Positions 1 through 6,794 are shown, counted from the first letter of the stretch. The stretch is DNA of 15,167 bases from an uncultured Riemerella sp. (GCA_938037185.1 CALHQK010000053.1:1-15167); one strand, 5' to 3'. A program made the numbers and translations. The notes: a model not told the origin generated them from the letters alone.

Positions 1-34
1 CGAAAACTTATTTTCCATAATCTTCATAAATTAT

Positions 35-51
35 ATTACTAAATTAGTAAT
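35..51. repeat. AT-rich palindrome in the leading intergenic stretch
   Basis: This is a perfect inverted repeat with 8-base arms around a single central A (ATTACTAA-A-TTAGTAAT). It lies in the gene-free first 184 bases, about 110 bases upstream of the likely sufE promoter. It could be an operator, or the worn hairpin of a gene that ends just before the window. Chance is also possible in such AT-rich DNA. Apart from this and the -7 box at 164-171, I see nothing in bases 1-184. Confidence 0.25.
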
Positions 52-163
52 TATTGAATTAATATTATCAAATATTTTACCATTTTTTTTGTCTGACTTT
101 ATGTCATATTTTTATTTTTAAAGTTGTTTAGAAATTTTCTGCCCTGAAATCTGTTATATTTTT

Positions 164-171
164 TATTTTTG
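164..171 (+). promoter_or_regulatory. Candidate -7 promoter box for sufE and the GT9 gene
   Basis: TATTTTTG matches the Bacteroidota -7 consensus TAnnTTTG and ends 13 bases before the sufE ATG. That would leave a 5' leader of only about 8-10 bases. No TTG is found 17-23 bases upstream as a -33 box, so the call rests on the -7 match and its position. Confidence 0.45.
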
Positions 172-184
172 CAAAAATCGCATA

Positions 185-604
185 ATGAGTATCAAGGAAA
201 AACAACAGGAACTAATAGATGATTTTGCCTTTCTTTCGGACTGGGAGCAGAAGTATGAGTATATCATAGATTTGGGCAAAGAACTAAAAGGTCTTCCAGA
301 GGAAAAAAAGAATGAAGATATTTTAATAAAAGGCTGTCAGTCTCAGGTTTGGCTGGATGCCGAACTGCGCGATGGCAAGATTTTTTTCCTTGCTGATTCT
401 GACGGAATTTTGCCAAAAGGTATTATTTCTCTTTTAGTGGGAGTGTACAGCGGACATACTGCCGAAGAAATTCTGGCAGCTGATTTTGATTTTATTTCCA
501 AAATCGGACTGCAGGAATTCCTCTCTCCTTCCAGAGCAAATGGACTTGCCTCAATGATAAAACAAATAAAATTCTACACTGTAGCTTATCAACTAAAATC
601 GTGA
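185..604 (+). CDS. sufE: SufE family Fe-S cluster assembly sulfur acceptor
   Basis: SufE proteins take persulfide sulfur from the cysteine desulfurase SufS, stimulate it, and pass the sulfur to the SufBCD scaffold in the cytoplasm. This protein has 139 residues, the usual family length. It carries the motif IKGCQSQVW, with the acceptor cysteine at residue 51, where E. coli SufE also has it. The C-terminal SPSRANG motif is typical of the family as well. The ATG start is the first in the frame and lies 13 bases after a candidate -7 box. No other suf gene is in the window, so sufE appears separate from the main suf operon. Its stop codon overlaps the start of the downstream glycosyltransferase (GTGA), which suggests translational coupling. 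Family assignment is secure. Confidence 0.95.
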   Translation: MSIKEKQQELIDDFAFLSDWEQKYEYIIDLGKELKGLPEEKKNEDILIKGCQSQVWLDAELRDGKIFFLADSDGILPKGIISLLVGVYSGHTAEEILAADFDFISKIGLQEFLSPSRANGLASMIKQIKFYTVAYQLKS

Positions 605-1578
605 CCAAAATACTCGCTTACCGTTTTTCGGCATTTGGTGACATCGCCATGCTGGTGCCTGTTCTCAAGGAATTTCTTGATGAAAATCCTGATACAGAAA
701 TCTTGATGGTTTCCAGAAGAAATTTCAAAGATTTATTTGATGGAATTCCAAGACTCAAATTTAAAGGAGTAGATTTAAAGGAATATGAAGGTTTTTTTGG
801 ACTAAAAAAACTATCCAGCGAAATCTTGTCTGAATTTCAGCCAGATATGGTTGCGGATTTTCATAATGTACTCAGATCCAATATTCTCAATTTTTTCTTT
901 TGGCTAAAAAGACTTCCTATTCATAAAATAGACAAAGGGCGAAAAGAGAAAAAACAACTAATCGACATCAAAAACCTCAATAAAACTCCACTCAAAAAAA
1001 ACACCGAAAGATACGCCGATGTTTTAAGAAAAATGGGATTTTCATTAACGCTTTCGCATCAGCTCAGACCTCGGCAAGGAATAAAAAACGGCGTAGGTTT
1101 TGCGCCTTTTGCTCAGCACTTCGGGAAAATGCTTCCGTTGGAAAAATCTTTTGAATTAGCGAAAAAAATCGCCAAAGAAAAACCGCTGTTCTTCTTCGGT
1201 GGCGGAAAAAAGGAAGTAGAATTCCTCAATGAATGGGAAAAAGAAATTCCTAATTCAGAATCCCTCGCAGGGAAACTTTCTTTGAAACAAGAATTAGAAA
1301 AAATCTCACAATTAGAACTAATGATTTCTATGGATTCGGCTAATATGCACTTGGCCAGTCTGGTAGGAACTCGCTGTATATCTGTCTGGGGGCAGACACA
1401 TCCTTATGCTGGTTTTCTCGGCTATGGACAAAGCGAGGAAGATATTGTCCAAGTGAACGACCTTTCCTGCCGACCATGTTCAGTTTTTGGAAATAAAGAA
1501 TGCTATCGTGGCGACTGGGCTTGCCTGCATAACATTGACATTAAAAATATATTAAGAAAAATGGAGATTAATAATTAA
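601..1578 (+). CDS. Glycosyltransferase family 9 (heptosyltransferase-like) protein
   Basis: GT9 enzymes such as WaaC and WaaF transfer heptose from ADP-heptose to lipopolysaccharide inner core on the cytoplasmic face of the inner membrane. The protein has 325 residues. The N-terminal Rossmann half opens with YRFSAFGDIAMLVPVL (residues 7-22). The C-terminal donor-binding half holds SMDSANMHLASLVGT and SVWGQTHP. A cluster of four cysteines (C290, C293, C301, C308) follows in the last 40 residues and resembles a metal-binding knuckle. The GTG start at 601 is preferred because it overlaps the sufE stop by four bases and leaves the nucleotide-binding segment intact; the next in-frame ATG falls inside that segment. 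The acceptor sugar cannot be read from sequence. The last codons form one arm of the terminator. Confidence 0.88.
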   Translation: MTKILAYRFSAFGDIAMLVPVLKEFLDENPDTEILMVSRRNFKDLFDGIPRLKFKGVDLKEYEGFFGLKKLSSEILSEFQPDMVADFHNVLRSNILNFFFWLKRLPIHKIDKGRKEKKQLIDIKNLNKTPLKKNTERYADVLRKMGFSLTLSHQLRPRQGIKNGVGFAPFAQHFGKMLPLEKSFELAKKIAKEKPLFFFGGGKKEVEFLNEWEKEIPNSESLAGKLSLKQELEKISQLELMISMDSANMHLASLVGTRCISVWGQTHPYAGFLGYGQSEEDIVQVNDLSCRPCSVFGNKECYRGDWACLHNIDIKNILRKMEINN

Positions 1579-1592
1579 TCTCCATTTTTTAT
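1561..1592. terminator. Bidirectional intrinsic terminator overlapping the GT9 stop codon
   Basis: A perfect 12-base inverted repeat (1561-1572 and 1574-1585) with one central base is followed by TTTTTTATTT on the + strand. On the - strand it is followed by TTTTCTT, read from 1560 downward. It separates the convergent GT9 gene and the TPR membrane gene and can serve both. The left arm and centre encode the last five residues and part of the stop of the GT9 gene. Confidence 0.85.
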
Positions 1593-1611
1593 TTGTTATC
1601 AAATCCTAAAA

Positions 1612-2175
1612 CTAGAAGAATTTACCTCTGTGTCTCATATTAGGATTATGCATGTGTTTCTGCATGTTTGGCTTTTTCATTTGCTCCTTCATTGTTCTGA
1701 TGTGCTCTGTAAGCATTCCTGCAGTGTCTAGTTTTTGAGCATCATTTAGCAATCTCTGTGCATCTGTTTTATTACCTTTAGCAAGAGCTGCAATCGCCAA
1801 ATTAAACTTTGCTAAAGCTCTATCATGCTTCATACTCATTCCATATTCAAGAGCTGTTTTCATCAGTCCCTCTGCTTTCAATGGATTTTCAGCATATGTA
1901 AGCCCCAGCATATAGTGATAATATCCATATTGGCTTCTATGCAGCTGTGTTTTATAATCTGTAATATTAGAAAGCAGCTTAGCAACTTCGTCTATTTTCT
2001 GATCTCTCATCTTCCAGAGAGATAAAAGAATATACTCATTCTTAAAAAACAATATAATAGGAACTATTGATAGAACTACGCATACTATCCCCCAGCCTAC
2101 TTGTCTGTTGAACATTAGGAATATTCCTCCTGCTACCATTAGCCCTGCAATGACTAATTTTATGTATTTATTCAT
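1612..2175 (-). CDS. Two-helix membrane protein with TPR-like repeats and Met/His-rich tail
   Basis: I do not recognise a named family with certainty; it resembles small uncharacterised Flavobacteriia membrane proteins. Two hydrophobic helices (about residues 5-22 and 27-45) form a hairpin at the N-terminus. A helical region at about 60-155 follows, with TPR-like spacing: small residues in YYHYMLGLTYAENPLKAEGL, then ALAKFNLAIAALAKGNKTDA. TPR units usually mediate protein-protein contacts. The last 20 residues carry a near-repeat (PNMQKHMH, then PNMRH) rich in Met and His, followed by basic residues. The ATG at 2175 lies about 17 bases after a TAAATTTG -7 box. The gene is monocistronic, between the tRNA-Phe terminator and the shared terminator at 1561-1592. 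The role is unknown; a scaffold at the inner membrane is an inference. Confidence 0.8.
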   Translation of the reverse strand: MNKYIKLVIAGLMVAGGIFLMFNRQVGWGIVCVVLSIVPIILFFKNEYILLSLWKMRDQKIDEVAKLLSNITDYKTQLHRSQYGYYHYMLGLTYAENPLKAEGLMKTALEYGMSMKHDRALAKFNLAIAALAKGNKTDAQRLLNDAQKLDTAGMLTEHIRTMKEQMKKPNMQKHMHNPNMRHRGKFF

Positions 2176-2192
2176 AATCTATTTTTGAGTTG

Positions 2193-2225
2193 CAAATTTA
2201 ATGATTATTTTACATTTATTATCAA
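2193..2225 (-). promoter_or_regulatory. Bacteroidota-type promoter of the TPR membrane gene
   Basis: On the - strand a TTG (2225-2223) is followed, after 22 bases, by TAAATTTG (2200-2193). This fits the flavobacterial pattern TTG-N17-23-TAnnTTTG. The expected start of transcription is near 2188, giving a leader of about 13 bases before the ATG at 2175. Confidence 0.6.
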
Positions 2226-2235
2226 TCTATAATAG

Positions 2236-2266
2236 AAAAACCCTCCAATTACATCAGAGGGTTTTT
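2236..2266 (-). terminator. Intrinsic terminator of tRNA-Phe
   Basis: On the - strand, AAAAACCCTC pairs with GAGGGTTTTT across an 11-base loop, and the T-rich arm runs on into TTTTTCTATTAT. It begins two bases after the tRNA discriminator position, so it should end the tRNA transcript. The + strand also shows a T-run, but no + strand gene needs it. Confidence 0.85.
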
Positions 2267-2267
2267 G

Positions 2268-2340
<73 letters not shown>

Positions 2341-2350
2341 TTTTGTGGTG

Positions 2351-2380
2351 CAAAGATAGGGATTTTTTTAGAACTTCCAA
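2351..2380 (-). promoter_or_regulatory. Promoter of tRNA-Phe
   Basis: On the - strand TTGG (2380-2377) is followed after 18 bases by TATCTTTG (2358-2351), a full match to TAnnTTTG. The box ends 10 bases before the mature tRNA 5' end, so the primary transcript should carry only a leader of about 5 bases. Confidence 0.7.
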
Positions 2381-2474
2381 CTAAAAATTCTATTTTTTAG
2401 AAAAAAATAATGATTTTCATTTTTATAATTAAACTAAAAATTGTATTTTTAGGAAATCTTAAAATTTTAGATAA

Positions 2475-3044
2475 ATGTTTGATTTTTTAGAAAATTTAGA
2501 GGTTCTACATCGTTCTTTCTGGTATGTAGCCTTATTCAGCAGTTTAGTATTTGTGGTTCAGGCTGTACTCACTTTCATTGGCAGTGACAGCACGGATGGC
2601 ACAGCGCCTGATTTTGATGGAGATTTTGATGGTGTCGATGCACCTTTTCAGCTTTTCTCGCTGAGAAATCTTACCAATTTCCTACTCGGTTTTGGCTGGG
2701 CTGGTGTTGCTTTTTACCCAATGGTAGAAAACAAATTTTTACTTACCATTCTTGCGGCAGCTGTGGGCGTTGGTTTTGTATTGATTTTCTTTTTGGTTAT
2801 TAAACAATTACTTAAATTATCCGAAGACAATACTTTTAAAATCAATGATTTAAAAAATAAAACAGGAGAAGTCTATCTCAAAATTCCTGCTCAGAGCCTT
2901 GGCAAAGGGAAAGTCCTTATTTCGCTGAAGGGAACCAATCATGAGCTCTCTGCGATAACTAACTCTGTGACAGATATTTTGTCTGGCGAACTTATAAAAG
3001 TAGTTGATATAAAAGATGAAATTTTAATTGTAGAAAAAATTTAA
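2475..3044 (+). CDS. NfeD/YqiJ-like membrane OB-fold protein, flotillin partner
   Basis: The protein has 189 residues. Hydrophobic helices lie at about 15-36, 62-84 and 88-113, followed by a soluble beta-rich C-terminal domain (about 120-189). That domain has the layout of an OB fold, as in NfeD-type proteins: KNKTGEVYLKI, then GKGKVLISLKG, ending in VVDIKDEILIVEKI. NfeD-like genes commonly sit directly before flotillin genes, and their products help localise or act with flotillin; here the flotillin gene starts 11 bases downstream. Between the first two helices is an acidic loop with alternating Asp (residues 46-55) that contains a DxDxDG pattern (D48, D50, D52, G53). The ATG at 2475 is the first in the frame, and no ribosome site is visible. 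Function beyond the flotillin link is unproven. Confidence 0.85.
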   Translation: MFDFLENLEVLHRSFWYVALFSSLVFVVQAVLTFIGSDSTDGTAPDFDGDFDGVDAPFQLFSLRNLTNFLLGFGWAGVAFYPMVENKFLLTILAAAVGVGFVLIFFLVIKQLLKLSEDNTFKINDLKNKTGEVYLKIPAQSLGKGKVLISLKGTNHELSAITNSVTDILSGELIKVVDIKDEILIVEKI

Positions 3045-3055
3045 AGTAAAATTAT

Positions 3056-4597
3056 ATGAGCCCGTTTATTATTATTGTAGCATTAGTTTTTGTGCTTTTT
3101 GTGACTCTTGTTTCTCTTATTTCGCGTTACAAGAGATGTCCTTCGGACAAAATTTTGGTAATTTATGGAAAAACAGGCGGAAGTTCTGCGAGATGTATCC
3201 ATGGTGGTGGCGCATTCGTATGGCCTGTCATTCAAGACTTTGCATACCTTGATTTAAAGCCAATTTCCATCGAAGCCAATCTTACCAACGCCCTTTCGCG
3301 CCAGAATATTCGTGTGGATGTGCCGTGCCGATTTACCATCGCTATTTCCACTGAAACAGACACAATGGGAAATGCCGCTGAAAGACTTTTAGGACTTTCA
3401 CCAGAGCAGATTCAGGAGCTTTCTAAAGATATTCTTTTTGGGCAACTTCGTTTGGTGATTGCTACGATGACCATTGAGGAAATCAACTCTGACCGAGACA
3501 AATTCCTTGAAAATATTTCTAAAAATGTAGATACCGAACTAAAAAAAATAGGTCTAAAACTCATCAATGTTAATGTAACCGATATCAAAGACGAGTCTGG
3601 CTACATCGAAGCTTTAGGGAAAGAAGCTGCTGCGAAAGCAATTAATGAAGCTAAAATTTCCGTTGCAGAACAAGAAAAAATCGGGGAAACAGGTAAAGCT
3701 GAGGCCGACAGAGAGAAAGATGTACAAATCGCGGAAACCAACAGAGACAGAGATGTAAAAATTGCAATTACTCAAAAAGACAGAGAAATCAGCATTGCAT
3801 CCGCTGTAAAAGATGAGTCCATCGGTAAAGCCGAGGCTGAAAAGGAATCAAGAATTGCAACTTCACTTGCAAATTCCCTTGCTGTAAAAGGGGAAAACGA
3901 AGCCAAAATAACCATCGCAAATTCCGATGCGCAGAGAAGAGAAAAAGAAGCCGAGGCCCTCAAAATAGCAATCACAGCTGAAAAAGTTCAAGCCGCAAAA
4001 GCCCTTGAGGAATCTTATTTAGCTGAACAAAAAGCGGAAGCCGCGAGAGCTGAAAGAGAGCGTTCTACGCAAAATGCCAACATCGTAGTTCCTGCGGAAA
4101 TCTCCAGACAAAAAGCCATTATCGATGCGGAAGCCGAAGCCGAAAAAATCAGACTGAAAGCCAAAGGGGAAGCTGATGCTATCTACCTGAAAATGGAAGC
4201 CGAAGCGAAAGGTCTCCTTGAAATCCTTACAAAACAGGCCGAAGGTTATGACCAAGTGGTAAAAGCTGCTGGTGGAGATACCAACTCTGCGTTCCAGCTA
4301 TTGCTTATTGAAAAACTTCCTGAATTGGTTAAAACTCAGGTGGAAGCCGTTAAAAATATTAAAATTGATAAAGTTACGGTTTGGGACAGCGGGAACAATC
4401 CTGACGGGAACACATCCACAGCTAATTTCGTTTCAGGAATGATGAAAACCGTGCCGCCTCTGAATGATTTATTCAATATGGCTGGGCTTAATCTTCCTGA
4501 ATACCTAAAAGGAAAAAGCGAAATTCCTCATCAAGAACCAAAGACAAAAAATGAGGAAATCATCATTGAAAACAATGAACCTGAAGAGGAACTTTAA
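3056..4597 (+). CDS. Flotillin family (SPFH domain) membrane scaffold protein
   Basis: Flotillins assemble into large membrane-bound oligomers that organise protein- and lipid-enriched microdomains. The protein has 513 residues. One N-terminal membrane helix (about 3-24) is followed by an SPFH domain (about 30-190) with the family-typical KILVIYGKTGG, GGAFVWPVIQ, and VNVTDIKDESGYIEALG. A long Ala/Glu/Lys-rich coiled coil (about 190-410) follows, with many recurring EA, AEAE and KAEA units. The C-terminal region has EKLPELVKTQVEAVKNIKIDKVTV, then a linker and an acidic tail (ending EEEL). The layout matches YqiK-type flotillins rather than HflK/HflC. The upstream membrane OB-fold gene forms an operon with it, and a terminator follows at once. 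The start at 3056 keeps the membrane helix intact. Confidence 0.93.
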   Translation: MSPFIIIVALVFVLFVTLVSLISRYKRCPSDKILVIYGKTGGSSARCIHGGGAFVWPVIQDFAYLDLKPISIEANLTNALSRQNIRVDVPCRFTIAISTETDTMGNAAERLLGLSPEQIQELSKDILFGQLRLVIATMTIEEINSDRDKFLENISKNVDTELKKIGLKLINVNVTDIKDESGYIEALGKEAAAKAINEAKISVAEQEKIGETGKAEADREKDVQIAETNRDRDVKIAITQKDREISIASAVKDESIGKAEAEKESRIATSLANSLAVKGENEAKITIANSDAQRREKEAEALKIAITAEKVQAAKALEESYLAEQKAEAARAERERSTQNANIVVPAEISRQKAIIDAEAEAEKIRLKAKGEADAIYLKMEAEAKGLLEILTKQAEGYDQVVKAAGGDTNSAFQLLLIEKLPELVKTQVEAVKNIKIDKVTVWDSGNNPDGNTSTANFVSGMMKTVPPLNDLFNMAGLNLPEYLKGKSEIPHQEPKTKNEEIIIENNEPEEEL

Positions 4598-4606
4598 AAA
4601 AATCAG

Positions 4607-4637
4607 AAAAAATCCAGTAATGCATACTGGATTTTTT
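4607..4637 (+). terminator. Intrinsic terminator of the flotillin operon
   Basis: AATCCAGTA (4611-4619) pairs with TACTGGATT (4625-4633) around a 5-base loop, and flanking A and T runs extend the stem. A run of seven T follows the stem core (4632-4638). It lies 9 bases after the flotillin stop. The A-run on the left would give a weaker T-run on the - strand, but no - strand gene ends here. Confidence 0.85.
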
Positions 4638-4747
4638 TATGCAATTTTATTAACATTCTTAAAACTTGTAATTTACTGATTTATAATTATTTATTGTAAT
4701 TTATAGCTACTTTTCAACATTGCGTAGAATTTTGAGAGTTTAATCTT

Positions 4748-4755
4748 TATCTTTG
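4748..4755 (+). promoter_or_regulatory. -7 promoter box immediately before dnaB
   Basis: TATCTTTG is a full match to the Bacteroidota -7 box TAnnTTTG and ends only four bases before the dnaB ATG at 4760. With the usual distance from box to start site, transcription would begin at or next to the A of the ATG. A well-spaced -33 TTG is not evident: candidates are 13 bases (4732-4734) and 25 bases (4720-4722) upstream. The rest of 4638-4747 is AT-rich with no feature I can support. Confidence 0.55.
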
Positions 4756-4759
4756 TCCC

Positions 4760-6310
4760 ATGGTACAAAAAGAAACATTATCATCTCTAACGCATGGAAA
4801 TTTTGCAAAGGAACTGTCTATTTCTCAAGGAAAAATTCCACCTAATGCAGTGGAATTTGAAAAACTTGTAATCGGGACTTTTTTGATTGACAAGAAAGGT
4901 CTAGACCACTCCATAGACTTGCTAAAACCAGAGGTTTTCTACGACCCAAGACATGAGGAAATTTTCAGAGCTATTCTAAGACTCTATGAAAACAACCATC
5001 CTGTGGATATGATGACCGTGATTCAGGAACTAAAACGCACCGAAAAACTTAGCCTAGCTGGAGGTGACCACTACATCATAGACCTTACCACAGGTGTGAG
5101 TTCTTCTGCGCATATAGAATACCATGTGAGAATCATCTTGGAGAAATACATTCTCCGCTCACTTATCAATGTTTCTGCCAATGTTATTGACAATTCTTAC
5201 AAAGAATCTACCGATGTTTTCGAGCTTTTGGATAAAGCCGAACAAGGTTTCTTTGAAATCACAAACGGAACCATCAAAAAAGGTTTCGATAAGGCTAATT
5301 CTTTGGTAAAGGAAGCCATCGACAAAATTAAAGCTCTAAAAGATAAGGAAGGGCTTTCTGGCGTTCCTTCGGGCTTTAGAGATGTTGATAAAGAAACTGG
5401 AGGCTGGCAGAATTCTGACCTCATCATCATTGCTGCCCGTCCTGCGATGGGTAAAACGGCTTTCCTGCTTTCTATGGCAAGAAACATCGCCGTTCAGCAC
5501 CAAACTCCAATGGCACTTTTCTCATTAGAGATGGCCTCTGTACAGCTCATTACAAGGATGATCGCCTCTGAAACGGGTATTTCATCCGAAAAACTGAGAA
5601 AAGGACAAATGAGCGACGAGGAATGGCAAAGACTGTTTAACAATGTATCTGAGCTGGAAAATGCTCCACTTTATATAGATGAGACACCTGCGATTTCTGT
5701 ATTTGATTTTAGAGCTAAATGCCGAAGACTTGTAATGCAGCACGGTGTAAAAATCATCATGGTAGACTATCTCCAGCTGATGACTGCAAACAATGGCGGA
5801 AAAGGCTCAGGAAACAGAGAGCAGGAGATTGCTACTATTTCGCGTTCCCTAAAAGCCATTGCAAAAGAACTTAATGTCCCTGTGATTGCTCTTTCTCAGC
5901 TATCCAGAAGTGTGGAAGGAAGACCTAACAAACGCCCACAGCTTTCGGATTTGAGGGAATCAGGAGCGATTGAGCAGGATGCCGATATTGTTTCTTTCCT
6001 CTACCGTCCCGAATATTATAAAATAGAAAACTGGGAAGATGGAAGCCCTTCTGCTGGGCAGGCGGAACTCATTATTGGAAAGCACAGGAATGGAGCCGTT
6101 ACAGATGTAAGACTTTCATTCCAATCAAGTTTAGCAAAGTTCTCGGATTTGGATTTATTTGGAACTAATGAACAGTCTTCTTATACTCAGCCAAATCAAA
6201 ATGCTTTTGATAATATCCGAGTAAGTATAGATCCTTCGGCAGCATTTGATTTACCTAAAAACAACCTTTCTGCTTCATCTATGAACGATGAAGATGATAT
6301 GCCTTTCTAA
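4760..6310 (+). CDS. dnaB: Replicative DNA helicase DnaB
   Basis: DnaB is the hexameric 5'-3' helicase that unwinds the template at the replication fork and recruits primase. The protein has 516 residues. The N-terminal helical domain (about 25-130, starting PPNAVEFEKLVIGTFLIDKKGLDHSIDLL in pieces) is followed by a linker and the RecA-type motor domain (about 195-465). Motifs seen: Walker A RPAMGKT with K232; FSLEMAS with the conserved Glu; Walker B IIMVDYLQLM; LSQLSRSVE; QLSDLRESGAIEQDADIV, with the sensor and arginine-finger segment; and IIGKHRNG. No intein interrupts any of these sites. The C-terminal tail ends in acidic DDMPF, a pattern also seen at the ends of SSB-type and other replication proteins. 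The ATG is the only reasonable start, and the next Met is deep inside the helical domain. rnhA follows four bases later. Confidence 0.97.
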   Translation: MVQKETLSSLTHGNFAKELSISQGKIPPNAVEFEKLVIGTFLIDKKGLDHSIDLLKPEVFYDPRHEEIFRAILRLYENNHPVDMMTVIQELKRTEKLSLAGGDHYIIDLTTGVSSSAHIEYHVRIILEKYILRSLINVSANVIDNSYKESTDVFELLDKAEQGFFEITNGTIKKGFDKANSLVKEAIDKIKALKDKEGLSGVPSGFRDVDKETGGWQNSDLIIIAARPAMGKTAFLLSMARNIAVQHQTPMALFSLEMASVQLITRMIASETGISSEKLRKGQMSDEEWQRLFNNVSELENAPLYIDETPAISVFDFRAKCRRLVMQHGVKIIMVDYLQLMTANNGGKGSGNREQEIATISRSLKAIAKELNVPVIALSQLSRSVEGRPNKRPQLSDLRESGAIEQDADIVSFLYRPEYYKIENWEDGSPSAGQAELIIGKHRNGAVTDVRLSFQSSLAKFSDLDLFGTNEQSSYTQPNQNAFDNIRVSIDPSAAFDLPKNNLSASSMNDEDDMPF

Positions 6311-6314
6311 AAAT

Positions 6315-6794
6315 ATGAAGATAGAAATCTATACCGATGGAGCGTGCAGCGGCAACCCTGGGAAAGGCGGCTATGGCATAATTATGCAAGCACCAGAGAA
6401 AAACTATGAGAAATGCTTTTCGGAAGGGTTTCGGCTGACAACCAACAACCGAATGGAACTTCTTGCGGTAATCACAGCTCTGGAAAACCTCAAAGAAGAA
6501 GGGCATGATATTCATATCTTTACCGACAGTAAGTATGTAGCCGATGCAGTAAATAAAAACTGGATATTGGGCTGGATAAAAAAGGGTTTTAAAAATGTAA
6601 AAAATCCTGACCTGTGGCGAAAGTTTATCCCACTTTTCAGCAAGTACAAACCTGCTTTCCACTGGATAAAAGGCCACGCAGGACATCCACAAAATGAAAG
6701 AGCCGACCAGCTCGCCGTAGCAGCATCACAAAAGGAAAATCTACTGATAGATACTTTCTTTGAAAAGGAAGAAGAAAATCTTTTTTCGAAATAA
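6315..6794 (+). CDS. rnhA: Ribonuclease HI
   Basis: RNase HI cuts the RNA strand of RNA-DNA hybrids, removing R-loops and primer remnants. Counted from the ATG at 6315 the protein has 159 residues, close to E. coli RNase HI. The catalytic acidic residues are all present: D8 in YTDGACSGNPG, E48 in NNRMELLA, D71 in FTDSKY and D131 in NERADQLA. H121 in KGHAGHPQNER matches the flexible catalytic His. An in-frame ATG at 6288 would add nine residues but would lie inside dnaB; the product then would not begin with the usual MKIEIYTDG, so 6315 is chosen. It is four bases behind dnaB and shares its transcript. A short Glu-rich tail (FFEKEEENLF) extends past the fold. Transcription ends at the hairpin right after the stop. 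Confidence 0.96.
   Translation: MKIEIYTDGACSGNPGKGGYGIIMQAPEKNYEKCFSEGFRLTTNNRMELLAVITALENLKEEGHDIHIFTDSKYVADAVNKNWILGWIKKGFKNVKNPDLWRKFIPLFSKYKPAFHWIKGHAGHPQNERADQLAVAASQKENLLIDTFFEKEEENLFSK

Noticed and set aside
2475..4597. Flotillin pair read as a defence or phage-resistance system
   Set aside because: SPFH-type genes can occur in defence contexts, but no nuclease, sensor or effector gene adjoins this pair, and the two-gene layout is an ordinary chromosomal one.
4711..4722. DnaA-box-like TTTTCAACA near dnaB
   Set aside because: It differs from TTATCCACA at two positions and stands alone, so there is no case for an origin.
5441..5461. Possible intein insertion at the DnaB Walker A site
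   Set aside because: Inteins often sit here, but the motif RPAMGKT is continuous and the protein has normal length.
6288..6314. Earlier ATG for rnhA
   Set aside because: It would overlap dnaB and add nine residues before the conserved MKIEIYTDG start. The ATG at 6315 fits family length.
6279..6692. Long - strand frames over rnhA
   Set aside because: Both antisense frames here lie over the catalytic motifs of RNase HI, and their translations look like random composition.
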